Shown here in pieces: positions 44,954-54,973 of a stretch of 64,000 nt of DNA. The notes beneath the pieces were generated by a model that was not told the DNA's origin, did no database searches, and saw only the letters and a list, made by a program, of their open reading frames with translations. The position numbers and the translations under genes were made by a program. Position 1 is the first letter of the stretch. The number at the start of each line of letters is the position of its first letter. The stretch is from Leptothoe spongobia TAU-MAC 1115 (GTDB lineage: Bacteria; Cyanobacteriota; Cyanobacteriia; Phormidesmidales; Phormidesmidaceae): contig NZ_JADOES010000024.1 of NCBI RefSeq assembly GCF_018739885.1, positions 1 to 64,000 of the forward strand, given 5' to 3'.

Positions 44954-46567
44954 GTGACTGCAAAAACTCCCGCTATCAACCATACAGTGTCTGCGAAATC
45001 ACCTGAGTTCAACCGCCAGATGCTTATAATCCTTGACTTTGGTTCCCAATACTCTGAGTTAATCGCCCGTCGTATTCGTGAAACCCAGGTTTACTCAGAG
45101 GTCCTGTCCTATCAGACCCCAGCTGAAAAAATTCGTCAGCTCAATCCTCAGGGAATTATCCTCTCTGGCGGACCGAGTTCTGTTTATGCTGACCATGCGC
45201 CCAAGTGCGATCCTGCTATTTGGGATCTGGGGATTCCCATCCTTGGTGTCTGCTACGGCATGCAGCTCATGGTGCAACAGCTGGGGGGCGAGGTAGAGAA
45301 TGCCGAACGGGGTGAATACGGCAAAGCCTCCTTATCTATTGATGATCCCACCGATCTGCTAACCAATGTGGGGGATGGCTCTACCATGTGGATGAGCCAT
45401 GGTGACTCAGTGACCAAATTACCCAAAGGGTTTGAGGTTCTGGCGCATACTGATAATACGCCCTGTGCCGCTGTAGCCAATCATGAGATGGGGTTCTATG
45501 GTGTGCAGTTTCACCCCGAAGTGGTGCATTCCGTTGATGGTCAGTCTCTGATTTGCAACTTTGTTTATCACATCTGCAAATGTGAGCCCACATGGACAAC
45601 CGAGGCCTTTGTGGAAGAAGCGATCCGCGAGGTTCGTGCCAAAGTGGGTGATCGGCGAGTTCTACTCGCTCTTTCAGGTGGCGTTGACTCCTCCACCCTG
45701 GCTTTCCTATTGCACAAGGCCATTGGTGATCAGCTTACCTGCATGTTTATCGACCAGGGGTTCATGCGAAAAGGTGAACCTGAGCGTCTAGTAGAGCTAT
45801 TCGACCAGAAATTCCATATCAGAGTGGAGTATGTACAGGCCAGGGCTCGATTTTTAGAAAAGATCAAAGGCGTCACCGACCCTGAGGAAAAGCGTAAGCG
45901 CATTGGTCACGAATTTATTCGTGTCTTTGAAGAAGAGTCCAAACGCTTGGGTCCCTTTGACTATCTGGCCCAGGGAACGCTCTACCCCGATGTGATTGAG
46001 TCTGCTGATACTAATGTTGATCCGAAAACGGGTGAGCGGGTAGCCGTTAAAATCAAGAGCCACCACAATGTTGGTGGTCTACCTAAGGATTTACAATTCA
46101 AGCTGATCGAACCTCTACGCAAACTCTTTAAAGACGAGGTGCGTAATGTAGGCCGTTCTGTGGGACTACCGGATGAGATTGTTCGGCGTCAGCCTTTCCC
46201 TGGACCTGGTTTAGCCATTCGGATTCTGGGTGAAGTCACGCCAGAACGACTCAATATACTGCGCGATGCTGACTACATTGTGCGAGAGGAAATTCGCAAT
46301 CGGGGTTTATATCATGACTTCTGGCAAGCATTTGCGGTGCTATTGCCGGTACGTAGCGTTGGTGTGATGGGGGATCAGCGCACCTATGCTCATCCCATTG
46401 TGTTGCGCTTTGTCAGTAGCGAAGATGGTATGACGGCGGACTGGTCCCGTCCTTCCTATGACTTACTAGAGGTGATTTCTAACCGCATTGTTAATGAGGT
46501 TGATGGCGTCAACCGGGTCGTTTACGACATTACGTCCAAACCCCCTGGCACCATCGAGTGGGAATAG
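44954..46567 (+). CDS. guaA: GMP synthase (glutamine-hydrolysing)
   Basis: Turns XMP into GMP with glutamine and ATP. The 537-residue product starts with GTG (44954). Glutamine amidotransferase domain: [17 protein letters not shown] with the catalytic Cys, and HPEV. ATP pyrophosphatase: [25 protein letters not shown], and the C-terminal dimerisation region ending GTIEWE. Length and order are standard. It stands alone, convergent with the PIN/TRAM gene, with a palindromic repeat after the stop. Confidence 0.97.
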   Translation: MTAKTPAINHTVSAKSPEFNRQMLIILDFGSQYSELIARRIRETQVYSEVLSYQTPAEKIRQLNPQGIILSGGPSSVYADHAPKCDPAIWDLGIPILGVCYGMQLMVQQLGGEVENAERGEYGKASLSIDDPTDLLTNVGDGSTMWMSHGDSVTKLPKGFEVLAHTDNTPCAAVANHEMGFYGVQFHPEVVHSVDGQSLICNFVYHICKCEPTWTTEAFVEEAIREVRAKVGDRRVLLALSGGVDSSTLAFLLHKAIGDQLTCMFIDQGFMRKGEPERLVELFDQKFHIRVEYVQARARFLEKIKGVTDPEEKRKRIGHEFIRVFEEESKRLGPFDYLAQGTLYPDVIESADTNVDPKTGERVAVKIKSHHNVGGLPKDLQFKLIEPLRKLFKDEVRNVGRSVGLPDEIVRRQPFPGPGLAIRILGEVTPERLNILRDADYIVREEIRNRGLYHDFWQAFAVLLPVRSVGVMGDQRTYAHPIVLRFVSSEDGMTADWSRPSYDLLEVISNRIVNEVDGVNRVVYDITSKPPGTIEWE

Positions 46568-46583
46568 GGCCTAGCTAAAGCTT

Positions 46584-46647
46584 AGAAACCCGGTTTCTGT
46601 ATTTGGAATAACCCCAAAGGTAATCCCAAGTCAGAAACCGGGTTTCT
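46584..46647. repeat. Paired AGAAACCCGGTTTCT palindromes, likely terminator
   Basis: The two 16-bp arms at 46584-46599 and 46632-46647 are exact complements with a 32-nt loop, and each arm is itself a near-perfect palindrome. This is a dispersed palindrome widely seen in cyanobacterial genomes. It sits between the convergent guaA and PIN/TRAM gene ends and may stop both. Confidence 0.7.
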
Positions 46648-46670
46648 CCGTTGTCGCCTGCTGCACCCGC

Positions 46671-47750
46671 CTAAACCACCGCTGCCCCTTTTGGACGCGC
46701 AAAGATCATGCGCCCTGCCGATGTCTGCAGCGCGCCCGTCACGACCACCAGCACATTGTTGCCAATGTATCCCTTACCCGACTCCACAACCACCATGGTA
46801 CCGTCGTTTAGATAGCCGACGCCCTGGGCATCCTCCTTACCCTCTTTAAGAATCTTGATTTCAATGTCATCTCCGGGCAAATAAGCCGGGCGGATGGCCT
46901 TGGCCAGATCGTTAATGTTGAGTACGGCCACTTGCTGCACCTTGGCCACTTTACTCAGGTTGTAGTCATTGGTCAGCAGCATAGCATTCATCTCTTGGGC
47001 CAGCTTCACTAACTTGGCATCCACGGTGGCCACATCTGAATAATCAGCCGGATCGACCACCACTCGATCAGGATAAGCTCCCCGCAATCGGTTGAGAATA
47101 TCCAGCCCCCGTCTGCCTCGGGCTCGTTTTTGATCGTTGGCAGCATCGGCTACAGCCTGCAGCTCCAGGAGGACAAACTGGGGAACTACAATTCGCCCCT
47201 CCAAAAAGCCAGTATCTAAAAGGCTTTCTATGCGGCCATCGATAATACAGCTGGTGTCCAAAATCTTCGAGGCCGAGGGTTTGAGGGTGCCTTCTGCGAT
47301 CAGCATGCTTTCCACACTGCCAGGATTGACTAAACGCAACAGAGCCCGTCCTTGAGTATCGGCCAGGTTCATGCCTGACACTGCAAATACGATACTGTTC
47401 ATCACTGCCGCTAGGGGCTTGATGAAGCTAAACTCGCTGGGAATCGGCAGTAAAAAGACCGGAGCCAAAATCAAGTTGGCAATTAATAACCCCAAAATCA
47501 AGCCGATGGCTCGCGCAAAAATACGATCGGGGGGCAGTGTGCGGATTTGTTTTTCGACGCGTCGATAGCTGGTTTGAGACACAATGCCTAAACCGGTGCC
47601 AATCAAAGCACCAAATCCGGCCATAACAGTGCCCAGGCCTTCAATATTATTGACCTGCTCTAAAACTTGGGGAGGCAAAAGGTCAATGCTATAAAAGCCA
47701 ACGCCTGCACCCGCAACGATGAATGAAATAATGATTAGTGCGTCTAGCAT
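46671..47750 (-). CDS. PIN and TRAM domain membrane protein (YacL-like)
   Basis: The 359-residue protein begins with four TM segments (about 1-140), followed by a PIN nuclease domain (LDTSCIIDGRI, VLLELQAVAD, AKLVKLAQEMNAMLLTNDYNLSK with conserved acids) and a C-terminal TRAM domain (PGDDIEIKILKEG). Proteins like this occur in Bacillus as YacL and in cyanobacteria; they may process RNA at the membrane. The target is not known. The gene converges on guaA. Confidence 0.9.
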   Translation of the reverse strand: MLDALIIISFIVAGAGVGFYSIDLLPPQVLEQVNNIEGLGTVMAGFGALIGTGLGIVSQTSYRRVEKQIRTLPPDRIFARAIGLILGLLIANLILAPVFLLPIPSEFSFIKPLAAVMNSIVFAVSGMNLADTQGRALLRLVNPGSVESMLIAEGTLKPSASKILDTSCIIDGRIESLLDTGFLEGRIVVPQFVLLELQAVADAANDQKRARGRRGLDILNRLRGAYPDRVVVDPADYSDVATVDAKLVKLAQEMNAMLLTNDYNLSKVAKVQQVAVLNINDLAKAIRPAYLPGDDIEIKILKEGKEDAQGVGYLNDGTMVVVESGKGYIGNNVLVVVTGALQTSAGRMIFARPKGAAVV

Positions 47751-47988
47751 TCGAATGATGTCGACCTTAGTGTGAACCTGCTGCGATGGTTAATGATAGA
47801 CCATCCTTAAAGAAGGCCCAAACAACGACATTATAATCACTGATGCTCCCACGATTGGTTTCCGCCTTGAATGCTTTTATGTTCTGGCATTGCTAGTCTG
47901 AACTATGATCTCATTTAAAAATATGCTGGCCAGTATTTCTGAGCGGTATTTCTGAGCGATCGATTCATCCTCTTAATCAGCAACGGCT

Positions 47989-49191
47989 ATGTTCTCAAGT
48001 GGCCTAGCGCCGACATCGGCCTACATTCATATTCCGTTTTGTCGCCGCCGCTGCTTTTACTGTGACTTTCCCATTTCGGTCATTGGCAATCGTCAACGGG
48101 GTGAAACATCTGGCACTATTAGCACCTATGTGGATTGGCTATGCCAAGAGATCCGGGCCACATCATCGTTGGGGCCAATGCTAACAACGGTTTTCTTTGG
48201 GGGAGGGACTCCGTCTCTGCTCTCTGTGGCGCAGCTTGAGCAAATTTTGCATGTCCTCAACCAGCAGTTGGGAGTAGCGACAGAGGCGGAAATTTCCATG
48301 GAGATGGATCCAGGTACCTTTGATTTGTCCCATGTGCAGGGCTACTGCAACCTGGGGGTAAATCGTATCAGCCTTGGAATTCAAGCGTTTGATGATGATT
48401 TATTAGAACGCTGCGGTCGGTTCCATCGGTTGGCTGATGTCTATCGGGCGGTGGATGATATGCACCGGGGCCAGGTACCGAGCTGGAGTTTGGATCTAAT
48501 CTCAGGATTGCCTGGGCAAACTTTGGAGCAATGGCAGGTAGGGTTAGAACGTGCGATCGCAACCACCCCCCATCACATCTCCGTCTACGACCTCACCATC
48601 GAACCCCAAACTCCCTTTGGCAAGCAGTACCAGCCGGGTGAGCATCCCTTGCCCAGCGAAACCGCCACCGTCGACATGTATCGACTGGCCCAGCGCACCC
48701 TGACAGCTGCAGGCTATGACCATTACGAAATTTCTAACTATGCCAAAGCCGATCACCAGTGTCGTCACAATCGCACCTACTGGGAAAATCGACCCTTCTA
48801 CGGATTTGGCATGGGAGCCACTAGCTATACCCAAACCCAGCGGGTGGCCCGTCCCCGTACCCGGCAGACCTACCGTCAGTGGGTGGACCATTATCAACAG
48901 ACTGGCGGTATTCTTGACGCCCCCCAATTACCCCCGATAGAACAACTGACGGACCGTCTAATGGTTGGTCTCCGCCTCGTCGAAGGCATCGATCTGGCCC
49001 CATTTACCCAGACGTTGGGCCATCGCTTTACAACCATGCTCAACAATCGGTTGCAACCCTATCTATCCTCAGGTCAGGTGATCCTGGACAACAATCGCTT
49101 ACGCCTTAGCGATCCCAATGGTTTTTTGATCTCTAACACCGTTCTAGCCGATCTCTTTAATGGCATCGAACAACTGGCTGGGGATCAATGA
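47989..49191 (+). CDS. hemW: HemW-like radical SAM protein
   Basis: The 400-residue protein has the HemN/HemW start AYIHIPFCRRRCFYCDF with C18, C22 and C25 of the iron-sulfur cluster. The absence of a fourth cysteine after CDF points to HemW, a heme chaperone that delivers heme, rather than coproporphyrinogen dehydrogenase (HemN). GGGTPSLL and EMDPGTFD follow. A C-terminal HemN_C domain is present. Start ATG at 47989. It is divergent from the PIN/TRAM gene. Confidence 0.9.
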   Translation: MFSSGLAPTSAYIHIPFCRRRCFYCDFPISVIGNRQRGETSGTISTYVDWLCQEIRATSSLGPMLTTVFFGGGTPSLLSVAQLEQILHVLNQQLGVATEAEISMEMDPGTFDLSHVQGYCNLGVNRISLGIQAFDDDLLERCGRFHRLADVYRAVDDMHRGQVPSWSLDLISGLPGQTLEQWQVGLERAIATTPHHISVYDLTIEPQTPFGKQYQPGEHPLPSETATVDMYRLAQRTLTAAGYDHYEISNYAKADHQCRHNRTYWENRPFYGFGMGATSYTQTQRVARPRTRQTYRQWVDHYQQTGGILDAPQLPPIEQLTDRLMVGLRLVEGIDLAPFTQTLGHRFTTMLNNRLQPYLSSGQVILDNNRLRLSDPNGFLISNTVLADLFNGIEQLAGDQ

Positions 49192-49323
49192 CCATCTCCA
49201 AAAACTTAAACGTTTTGTAACATCGGCAACCATATCCACGATCCATAATTTGCCAAAGAAAGGATTTGTCCCCCTGCATTGATGCAGTACGATAGGTCCT
49301 CGTGAAAAAAAATCCCCGCAGCT

Positions 49324-50904
49324 ATGCCCAAGGTACTTGTCTCCGACCCGATCGACCAGTCTGGTCTCGATATTTTGGCCCAGGTGGCCCAGGTTGATGT
49401 AAAAACTAAGCTCCCGCTTGAAGAGCTTGTTCAGCTAATCCCCAACTACGATGCCTTGATGATTCGTTCGGGGACTAAGGTCACCAGCGAGGTGATTGAG
49501 GCGGCTAGCCAACTCAAAATCATTGGTCGTGCTGGTGTCGGTGTCGACAATGTCGATGTCGCCGCCGCCACTCGGCGAGGTATTGTGGTGGTTAATTCCC
49601 CCGAAGGCAATACCATCGCAGCTGCTGAGCATGCATTGGCGATGATGCTGTCCCTGTCACGCAACATCCCTGAAGCAGACAAATCAGTGAAGGCATCCGC
49701 CTGGGATCGTAAGAAATTTACAGGAGTAGAGGTCTATAAAAAGATTCTCGGCGTTGTCGGTCTAGGCAAAATTGGTTCCCATGTGGCCACGGTAGCTCGG
49801 GCCATGGGGATGAACATATTGGCCTACGATCCATTTATTTCCAAAGAACGTGCAGCCGAATTAGGGTGCACCCTGGTGGACCTTGACTTGCTTTTCCAAG
49901 AAGCTGACTACATCACGCTCCACATTCCTAAAACTCCTGAAACAGCCCATTTGATCAATGCCGAGGCCCTGGCCAAAATGAAGCCCACCGCCCGCATTGT
50001 TAACTGTGCTCGGGGCGGCATCATTGATGAAGCCGCTCTCCATGAAGCGGTTAAGAATGGAACGATCGCAGGGGCCGCCATCGATGTTTACGAATCAGAG
50101 CCCCTGGGGGAGAGTTCGCTGCGAGAACTGGGTAAGTCTGTAGTCCTCACCCCCCACCTGGGAGCCTCCACCGCCGAAGCCCAAATTAACGTTGCCGTTG
50201 ATGTTGCAGAACAGATTCGAGATGTGCTGCTGGGGTTACCCGCTCGCTCTGCTGTCAATATTCCGGGTTTACGCCCTGATGTACTCGAAAGACTACGTCC
50301 CTATCTGCAGCTGGCTGAAACCTTGGGGAACCTGGTCGGTCAGTTAGCAGGTGGTCGAGTAGAACAGGTGCAAATCACGCTCCAAGGTGACCTGGCAAAC
50401 CAGGATAGTAAACCCATTGTCATTGCCACCCTCAAAGGGCTACTCACCAACGCCTTGAGAGAGCGCGTGAACTACGTCAATGCGTCCATTGAAGCCAAGG
50501 AACGGGGCATCCAGGTCATTGAGACCCGTGATGCCGGGGTCAAGGACTTTAGTGGTTCTCTCTATGTCTCCGCTCAAGGCTCCTTGGGTGAACATTCTGT
50601 GACAGGCATTATCCTGGGCGGGACTGAGGTCCGGATTACGGATATCAATCAGTTCCCGATCAATGTGCCCCCCACCAAGTACATGTTATTTACCCTGCAC
50701 CGAGATATGCCAGGCATCATTGGCAAAATTGGCTCACTGCTGGGTAGCTTTAACGTCAACATCGCCAGTATGCAGGTGGGACGCCAGATTGTTCGTGGTG
50801 ATGCGGTTATGGTACTCAGCATTGATGATCCCCTTCCCGATGGCATTCTCGAAGAGATTACAAAAGTGCCCGGCATCCGCGATGCCTATACCGTTGCCCT
50901 ATAA
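49324..50904 (+). CDS. serA: D-3-phosphoglycerate dehydrogenase
   Basis: The 526-residue long-form enzyme oxidises 3-phosphoglycerate in serine synthesis. Motifs: GRAGVGVDNVDV, the NAD fold GVVGLGKIGSHVA, the catalytic Arg in CARGGIIDE, and HLGAST with the catalytic His. A C-terminal ACT domain (FTLHRDMPGIIGKIGSLLG) should bind serine for feedback control. The middle allosteric substrate-binding (ASB) region is also present. A 10-bp hairpin follows the stop. The prmA gene is 80 nt downstream on the same strand. Confidence 0.97.
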   Translation: MPKVLVSDPIDQSGLDILAQVAQVDVKTKLPLEELVQLIPNYDALMIRSGTKVTSEVIEAASQLKIIGRAGVGVDNVDVAAATRRGIVVVNSPEGNTIAAAEHALAMMLSLSRNIPEADKSVKASAWDRKKFTGVEVYKKILGVVGLGKIGSHVATVARAMGMNILAYDPFISKERAAELGCTLVDLDLLFQEADYITLHIPKTPETAHLINAEALAKMKPTARIVNCARGGIIDEAALHEAVKNGTIAGAAIDVYESEPLGESSLRELGKSVVLTPHLGASTAEAQINVAVDVAEQIRDVLLGLPARSAVNIPGLRPDVLERLRPYLQLAETLGNLVGQLAGGRVEQVQITLQGDLANQDSKPIVIATLKGLLTNALRERVNYVNASIEAKERGIQVIETRDAGVKDFSGSLYVSAQGSLGEHSVTGIILGGTEVRITDINQFPINVPPTKYMLFTLHRDMPGIIGKIGSLLGSFNVNIASMQVGRQIVRGDAVMVLSIDDPLPDGILEEITKVPGIRDAYTVAL

Positions 50905-50918
50905 GATGATGTAGATTA

Positions 50919-50952
50919 GCCGTGTCGAATACCTAGGGTGCCTCGACACGGC
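50919..50952 (+). terminator. 10-bp hairpin after serA
   Basis: GCCGTGTCGA (50919-50928) and its complement (50943-50952) with a 14-nt loop. No T run follows, so prmA may still be read through from serA. Confidence 0.45.
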
Positions 50953-50984
50953 GATCACTGATTCCATAGACATCAATAAAATCC

Positions 50985-51875
50985 TTGGCAAACACCTGGT
51001 GGGAGATACAAGTTACCTGTTCTCCGCTTCTAGAGGACACAGTCTTCTGGCGGTTTGGAAATTGGGATGGGCGCGGCACCGCCAGTGAACGTTGGCGGCA
51101 CCAGAGCAGGGTGAAAGCCTATTTCCCCCAGCAGCAGTTTGGCAACATGGATTTGGCAGCACTGGCTCTACGATTCCAGCAGGATGCTTTGTGCCTAGGG
51201 GTGAATGAACTACCCGAGGTGACCTGGAGTCTGATTGAGGATGAAGACTGGTCTAAAAGCTGGAAAAAATATTGGCAGCCCCAGCCCGTGGGGGATCGAC
51301 TACTGATCAATCCAGCTTGGATGGAGCTACCGACGGAGTCATCGCGGCTGGTGCTCAAGCTGGATCCAGGTACCGCCTTTGGGACAGGGACCCATGCCAC
51401 CACACAGCTTTGTCTAGAATCCTTGGAAATGCGCCTTAGTGAAAAAAGTCCCACCCCGATCACGCTGGCCGACATTGGCTGTGGTTCGGGCATTTTGTCG
51501 ATCGGGGCGATTTTGTTAGGGGCTAGTCAGGTGTATGGAGTAGATACCGATCCGCTGGCGGTCAAGGCCACGGCTGAAAATCGAGACCTTAATGGGATTG
51601 ATCTCGAGCGCATTCATGTGGCTGAGGGCAGCATCGATAGTCTCAAACTAGAACAGCCGGTAGATGGCTTTATGTGTAACATCCTGGCAGAAATCATTGT
51701 TGAGCTGATTCCACGCTTTAATGACATTGCTAAAGCGTCCACCTGGGGCATTCTAAGCGGTATCCTGCTGGATCAGTCAAAATGGGTGGCCGATACCCTC
51801 GAAGACCATGGTTGGATGGTAGCCACTCTCTGGCGACGGGGTGATTGGTGTTGTTTAAATATCCGTCGCCCATAA
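50985..51875 (+). CDS. prmA: Ribosomal protein L11 methyltransferase
   Basis: SAM-dependent methyltransferase that trimethylates L11. The 296-residue product begins [10 protein letters not shown], the usual PrmA start, which forces a TTG start codon at 50985; no ATG or GTG gives this N-terminus. The SAM motif is [15 protein letters not shown], and the post-motif [10 protein letters not shown] carries the conserved Asn. The start lacks a strong ribosome binding site, so expression may depend on the upstream serA. A small gene follows after 10 nt. Confidence 0.94.
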   Translation: MANTWWEIQVTCSPLLEDTVFWRFGNWDGRGTASERWRHQSRVKAYFPQQQFGNMDLAALALRFQQDALCLGVNELPEVTWSLIEDEDWSKSWKKYWQPQPVGDRLLINPAWMELPTESSRLVLKLDPGTAFGTGTHATTQLCLESLEMRLSEKSPTPITLADIGCGSGILSIGAILLGASQVYGVDTDPLAVKATAENRDLNGIDLERIHVAEGSIDSLKLEQPVDGFMCNILAEIIVELIPRFNDIAKASTWGILSGILLDQSKWVADTLEDHGWMVATLWRRGDWCCLNIRRP

Positions 51876-51885
51876 GGAGATGCTT

Positions 51886-52059
51886 ATGGATAACGGGCTG
51901 TACTTGTTAAAAATTGCGATCGCGTCCGCTCTGATCAGCGTCCTGATCAAATGGGTTGGCCCGACCATTGCCCTATCCGAATCGGCTGCTCTGATCATGG
52001 TGCTACTCCCAACAGTCATCGTTGGGGGTTTACTACTGCGTCGTTTAAGTCAGGGTTAG
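51886..52059 (+). CDS. Small two-TM membrane protein (57 aa)
   Basis: The ATG at 51886 follows AAGGAG by six nucleotides; an ATG at 51880 is too close to it. The 57-residue product (MDNGLYLLKIAIASALISVL ...) has two hydrophobic segments with a loop IKWVGPTIALSES, and a basic end RRLSQG. It fits between prmA (10-nt gap) and the DUF39 gene (2-nt gap), all co-directional, so it looks like a true operon member. It is not in a recognised family. The position in the transcript suggests a link with the DUF39 protein. Confidence 0.65.
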   Translation: MDNGLYLLKIAIASALISVLIKWVGPTIALSESAALIMVLLPTVIVGGLLLRRLSQG

Positions 52060-52061
52060 CG

Positions 52062-53246
52062 ATGGCAACCACCCGCACCATTGCCGAAATCAATCACAAA
52101 ATTCGCGAAGGTCGTGTTGTCGTATGGACCGTTGAAGAAACCAAAACCAAGGTAGCCGAAATGGGTGTGGCAGCTGCCACAGCGGCTGTTGATGTGGTGA
52201 CAACCGGCACCTTTGAGCCCATGGAATCCTCAGGAGCCATCATTAACCTGGGCCATACCGATCCCCCCATTAATATTCGTGAATGCTATCTAGATGGCAT
52301 CATGGCCTATGCCGGGTTTGGGGCCGTCGATCTCTACCTAGGAGCCAGCCAGGTCGCGAGTAGCAATCGCTGGGGGGATACGTCAGAGAGTGATATCCCC
52401 AGTGAGCGCGGGGGGGGGCATGTCATCGCCCAGCTGATTGCCGGGAAATCAGTTCATCTCAGAGCCCTGGGGCATGTTAGCGACTGCTATCCTCGCGCTA
52501 CTTTGGATATTTCCATCACCCGCGACACCATCAATCAGTTTTACCTCTTTAATCCGCGCAACCTTTACCAAAACTTTATCGTAGGTGTGAACAGCAGTGA
52601 CCGGCCACTGCTCACCTATCTGGGTCCACTGCAGCCTTTTTTAGGTAATGCAGTCTATGCCAATGGGGGAGCCCTCTCCCCCATGCTCAATGATCCTCAG
52701 ATGCGGACAATCGGTATTGGCAGCCGACTATTTATCGGTGGTGCCCCTGGCTATATCGCCTGGGAAGGGACCCAACATTTTCCACTGCAAAAGCGCTTAC
52801 CCAATGGCACCCCCATCGGGCCATCAGCCACCGTCGCTCTGATTGGTGATGCCAAACAAATGCAACCCGAGTGGGTACGAGGCTGCTACTTTAGCGGCTA
52901 TGGTCCCTCACTGATGTTAGGGGTAGGGATCCCGATTCCAGTTTTGGATGAGGCCGTGATGCAGAGCTGTGCCATTAGCGATCAAGACATTGTTGCCCCA
53001 GTGATTGATTTTTCAATCCCTCGACGAGTCCGCCCCAGCTTTGGTCTCGTTAGCTATCAGCAACTCAAATCTGGCCGTCTGACCATCAACGGTAGTCGAG
53101 TGAGAACGGCCCCCCTTTCCAGCCTATATCTAGGTTGTAGGGTTGCCACTATACTCAAAGATTGGATTATGCAGGGCAACTTTGAACTCAGTGAACCGGT
53201 CGCCCCCTTGCCAAATCAGACTGCGTTTTTACCCCAAAACAATTGA
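52062..53246 (+). CDS. Homocysteine biosynthesis protein (DUF39)
   Basis: The 394-residue protein starts at the ATG at 52062 (MATTRTIAEINHKIREG), 2 nt after the small gene's stop; the earlier frame to 51951 overlaps the small gene and is not coding. It has the DUF39 features INLGHTDPPINIRECYLDG, YLGASQV, GHVIAQLIAG and GAPGYIAWEGTQHFP. In methanogens and some bacteria this family takes part in making homocysteine from aspartate semialdehyde and a sulfur source. The archaeal partner ferredoxin domain is not present here. The role is inferred from the family. Confidence 0.85.
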   Translation: MATTRTIAEINHKIREGRVVVWTVEETKTKVAEMGVAAATAAVDVVTTGTFEPMESSGAIINLGHTDPPINIRECYLDGIMAYAGFGAVDLYLGASQVASSNRWGDTSESDIPSERGGGHVIAQLIAGKSVHLRALGHVSDCYPRATLDISITRDTINQFYLFNPRNLYQNFIVGVNSSDRPLLTYLGPLQPFLGNAVYANGGALSPMLNDPQMRTIGIGSRLFIGGAPGYIAWEGTQHFPLQKRLPNGTPIGPSATVALIGDAKQMQPEWVRGCYFSGYGPSLMLGVGIPIPVLDEAVMQSCAISDQDIVAPVIDFSIPRRVRPSFGLVSYQQLKSGRLTINGSRVRTAPLSSLYLGCRVATILKDWIMQGNFELSEPVAPLPNQTAFLPQNN

Positions 53247-53277
53247 GGTAAAAACACGACCGTGAACCGGAAAGGGC

Positions 53278-54423
53278 TCAATCCTCCTGTGAGCTGTCTG
53301 TGTCAGGAACAGCGCTACTACTATCACCCACTTTGACTACGTTGGGTTTTTCGCCCCCATCCCCCTTGGCTAGATTGGGTTTAGGCCTAGGGGCACCAGA
53401 ACGCTTTGCCGGTGGTCGACGCTTACCACCGCCACCGCCACCGCTGCTACCACCAGGGCGGCGCTTAGAGCGTTTCTTGGGAGGGACAGCGGCCACATAG
53501 CTACCTTCATTCAGCACAAACTGATTACCTTCTCGATGCACATGCATATCCCAGAAGTAGCCGATCGTTTTAACACCGATGCTGCCGTTAATCACTAGCT
53601 TAAAGGGACGCTTGGGCTGTTTACCCGTACGCATTTTCTGGACGATGCTGACGGTGATTTCCTGTTTACGCTCATCAAATTTGACGACTTCACCCCGAAT
53701 AGAAAAATAATCGGGTTGAATAGCGTCCTCTGGGGCTGCGATGGTCTCATCGTCCTCTTCTCCGAGAGTCTCAGGCTCCCAAACACCGACAATTTGTACA
53801 GCAATACCAATATCGTCCTGGAAAATAGTGCGGGGATAAACCACCCATAGGTGGTCTTTTTCTAAATCCAAGTGCTTTTTAACAAGACTCGTAGTCCGTC
53901 CCAAAAGCACCGCACAGGTGGTGGTCCCATCGTGGTTGACGATGTTGCCACGATTAAAAGACTCCTCAGAAGGCTCATAGCGCCCCTTTAATAGACCAAT
54001 GGCCCGATACTGCATTGGTTCGCTAGGGGGGGCAATCGGCTGTAGCCTGGGCTGGGGCTCAGGGGGTGCCTCTGGGGCTGCCCCCTCTGATTCCGACTCA
54101 CCAGTCGTTACATCGGTGCTTTCAACTGGTTCAGTGGGTTCAGCGGCAGATGCCGCAGCATCTGCCGCAGCATCTGCCGCTGTTGTTTCTTTGACCTTAA
54201 CGGCTTTCACCACCTCCACCACTTCCACGGCAGCTGGCGGTTCAACTATTTTTTCTACAGGCTCTTCAATCGGCTTCTCAACGGGCGGCTCAGGCTTAAC
54301 AGGTCGTCTAGGCGGCTGTTTGAGGGCAGGACGATTAGAGTCAGCAGCTGCGCTAGCATCATCCGGATTACCATCGGATGCAGTATTAGGCATTTCTGGG
54401 GGGCGACTGTCTGCAGAACTCAT
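53278..54423 (-). CDS. Conserved cyanobacterial protein with disordered ends
   Basis: The 381-residue product has a long acidic/Pro/Val/Ala-rich N-terminal region with a repeated AADAA tract, a compact core at about 140-300 (MQYRAIGLLKGRYEPSEES, LWVVYPRTIFQDDIGIAVQIVGVW, GVKTIGYFWDMHVHREGNQF) and a basic Gly/Lys-rich tail (KKRSKRRPGGSSGGGGGGKRR) that could bind nucleic acid. The core resembles proteins found across cyanobacteria without assigned function. The start is the ATG at 54423. It is convergent with the DUF39 gene. Confidence 0.75.
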   Translation of the reverse strand: MSSADSRPPEMPNTASDGNPDDASAAADSNRPALKQPPRRPVKPEPPVEKPIEEPVEKIVEPPAAVEVVEVVKAVKVKETTAADAAADAAASAAEPTEPVESTDVTTGESESEGAAPEAPPEPQPRLQPIAPPSEPMQYRAIGLLKGRYEPSEESFNRGNIVNHDGTTTCAVLLGRTTSLVKKHLDLEKDHLWVVYPRTIFQDDIGIAVQIVGVWEPETLGEEDDETIAAPEDAIQPDYFSIRGEVVKFDERKQEITVSIVQKMRTGKQPKRPFKLVINGSIGVKTIGYFWDMHVHREGNQFVLNEGSYVAAVPPKKRSKRRPGGSSGGGGGGKRRPPAKRSGAPRPKPNLAKGDGGEKPNVVKVGDSSSAVPDTDSSQED

Positions 54424-54973
54424 TAATTTCGAAACCTCCTCAATCAGGAAAATCAGCTTACTTAGCAGTTTGAACTATGTGTTCAAACTTTAGTTATGGA
54501 GTTGTCTACGGGTTTGAATATCTGACCTATTACTTATATCTGGTCTGTCCTTATCTAGAAGACATACAAATGAAATAGTTTATATGAATGGAATGCTATT
54601 TGGTTGAACCTAACAGCTTTTAGATTAATAAACCAAGCCTATCTTGAAAAAAAATTTCCCTAAAGGGTGACAGTCCATAAAGTTCATAGCCGCTTTTAGG
54701 TTACCATTCACAGATTTTGACAGATGTCAGCTCAATTTAAGGATATTCTGCGCAATCAAATATCTTGAACCTCACTATTCATGATCTGACTAAGTTAGAT
54801 AGTAGTTTGGTGAATTTATAAAAAAATATTTACTCTTTTTTAGTCTGAATGTTGGGAAATGTCAGCGTCAACGATCAGCCTTACGAACGTTAATGCAGAC
54901 CAAGATTGAGAGCCGAGCTGGACTGGGTCATTTGGGTTTAATATGGGCAAGTTGCTTTGAAGGAGGGAGTCCC
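54424..54973. promoter_or_regulatory. AT-rich divergent region
   Basis: About 550 nt with promoters for the preceding minus-strand gene and the TPR gene. It is AT-rich with several short runs (for example near 54820-54840). A frame open from 54893 begins upstream of the chosen TPR start. No RNA gene was seen. Confidence 0.35.
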
